Shown here: in pieces, positions 63,200-64,000 of the stretch
Position numbering within the stretch: position 1 is the first letter of the stretch
How the letters are laid out: each line of letters opens with the position of its first letter
From: Sphingobacterium detergens
GTDB lineage: Bacteria; Bacteroidota; Bacteroidia; Sphingobacteriales; Sphingobacteriaceae
Assembly (NCBI RefSeq): GCF_003610355.1
Contig: NZ_RAPY01000005.1
Location: 62,001 to 126,000 of the forward strand
Length of the DNA: 64,000 bases
Direction: 5' to 3'
Notes under the pieces: model-generated
The model's input: only the letters and a program-made list of their open reading frames with translations
Databases searched by the model: none
What the model was told of the DNA's origin: nothing
Made by a program: the position numbers and the translations under genes

Positions 63200-64000
63200 C
63201 TATATTAAACTGTTATCAATTTCAATTATTCCTCCTGCCCACGATAACCCTACTCCGAACCCTACAATAACCACTGTTAACGGACTTTCAACATTACCTA
63301 AACCTTCCATTAAACGCTTTAATGCTATAGGGATTGTATTAGAAACCGTATTACCGCTATCAGACATATTTACGTAAAACTTATCCTTTTCTATCTTTAT
63401 ACGCTTCCGTAAAAAATCAAGCATAAACGAATTTGCTTGGTGAAAAACAAAGTAGTCTGGATCACTCAATTCCATTTTATTGATTTCCAATATTTTTTTT
63501 GTGAAATCCGGAATATTTTCAGTCGTAAAATTAAAAATTTCTGGACCGTTCATATACAAATCATTATCTGTATATTGATTTTCAGAGCCGTATACTCGTA
63601 TTTCTGGGTTTGTAACACAAGAGCTTTTAGTCCCACCGTTCTTTATGATCAGTTTTTCGGCACCACTTCCATCCGATCCGAAAGCAAACTGTCTTAATCC
63701 ATCTTGATCACTTTTGACTAAAAACGTGGCTGACGCCGCATCTCCGAATATTGCTCTATTTGAACGATCTTCAACATTGAGATATTTAGAATACGTCTCA
63801 GCAGTTACAAGTAAGACACTGCTAACCTGTCCACTCTCTATAAGTCCCTTAGCTAAGCTTAATCCATATACATAACCAGAACATCCTAAATTAAAATCAA
63901 AGGCGCCCACAGAACGTGAAAGACCAAGCCTCTCTTGTAACAGACAAGCAGTAGTTGGCAAAATATATTCTGGGCTTTGTGTACAGTAGACAATATATTC
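63200..64000 (-). CDS. 3-oxoacyl-ACP synthase III (FabH-like), 5' end cut by window edge
   Basis: The frame is open to base 64000; upstream residues EYIVYCTQSPEYI join the KAS III core. Active-site Cys is in FNLGCSGYVYGL, His in YFVFHQANSFML and Asn in DSGNTVSNTIP, so the triad is present. It condenses an acyl primer with malonyl-ACP to give a 3-oxoacyl-ACP. With the ACP and SDR next to it, a 3-hydroxyacyl (for example 3-hydroxybutyryl) group for sugar decoration is likely. A TTG at 63961 is not the start. Confidence 0.9.
   Translation of the reverse strand, partial: EYIVYCTQSPEYILPTTACLLQERLGLSRSVGAFDFNLGCSGYVYGLSLAKGLIESGQVSSVLLVTAETYSKYLNVEDRSNRAIFGDAASATFLVKSDQDGLRQFAFGSDGSGAEKLIIKNGGTKSSCVTNPEIRVYGSENQYTDNDLYMNGPEIFNFTTENIPDFTKKILEINKMELSDPDYFVFHQANSFMLDFLRKRIKIEKDKFYVNMSDSGNTVSNTIPIALKRLMEGLGNVESPLTVVIVGFGVGLSWAGGIIEIDNSLI

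Overview
The window is chromosomal DNA of a Bacteroidota bacterium, most likely a Sphingobacteriaceae member (Sphingobacterium-like). This is inferred from the gene families and not from an rRNA marker. The families are SusC/SusD and other TonB-dependent receptors, a DUF4249 lipoprotein, fimbrillin-type lipoproteins, the type IX secretion/gliding proteins GldK, GldL, GldM and GldN, a MauE/DUF6520 pair and a LytTR two-component system. Promoter-like boxes of the Bacteroidota form TAnnTTTG occur, and Shine-Dalgarno sites are generally lacking. I found no rRNA, tRNA, CRISPR array or intact insertion sequence.

Both ends carry surface-polysaccharide genes. At the left are a cut-off CapD/WbpM-type sugar dehydratase (1-1202) and a PHP-type tyrosine phosphatase (1592-2389). 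At the right, 49.3-64 kb on the minus strand holds a second full CapD/WbpM protein, a sugar nucleotidyltransferase, a Wzc-type tyrosine kinase with a Tyr-Gly tail, a Wza exporter and a run of DegT aminotransferase, NeuD/PglD-like acyltransferase, SDR reductase, acyl carrier protein and KAS III (cut by the right edge). This run reads as a pathway that makes a short hydroxyacyl chain on ACP and attaches it to a 4-amino sugar. GldK and GldN sit inside this region, but GldL and GldM are 31 kb away on the other strand.

The interior is accessory. From 2.5 to 7.6 kb are two divergent cassettes, each a 55-57 aa peptide gene followed by a fimbrillin-like lipoprotein; a third lies at 45.3-47.1 kb between duplicated csbD ends. 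From 8 to 12 kb there are regulators and a tyrosine recombinase whose upstream region has a perfect 19-bp inverted repeat around a promoter-like element, which suggests a phase switch. From 12 to 20 kb come a papain-like peptidase, an acyltransferase, a TonB receptor with its DUF4249 partner and an exonuclease-type phosphatase. From 23.5 to 25.8 kb is a cluster of small phage-flavoured genes.

From 25.9 to 29.0 kb, four same-strand genes (44-aa peptide, LpxL-like acyltransferase, membrane histidine kinase, LytTR regulator) look like an acyl-peptide signalling unit. From 30.4 to 37.3 kb are MauE/DUF6520 and a TlpA-SusC-SusD operon. From 37.9 to 41 kb is a visibly AT-richer island with a structured non-coding element, an MNT-like nucleotidyltransferase and an Rpn-type nuclease.

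The most novel-looking items are the peptide-acyltransferase-kinase-LytTR unit, the peptide/fimbrillin cassettes, the candidate invertible promoter and the structured RNA. All functions are read from sequence motifs and gene order; none was tested.
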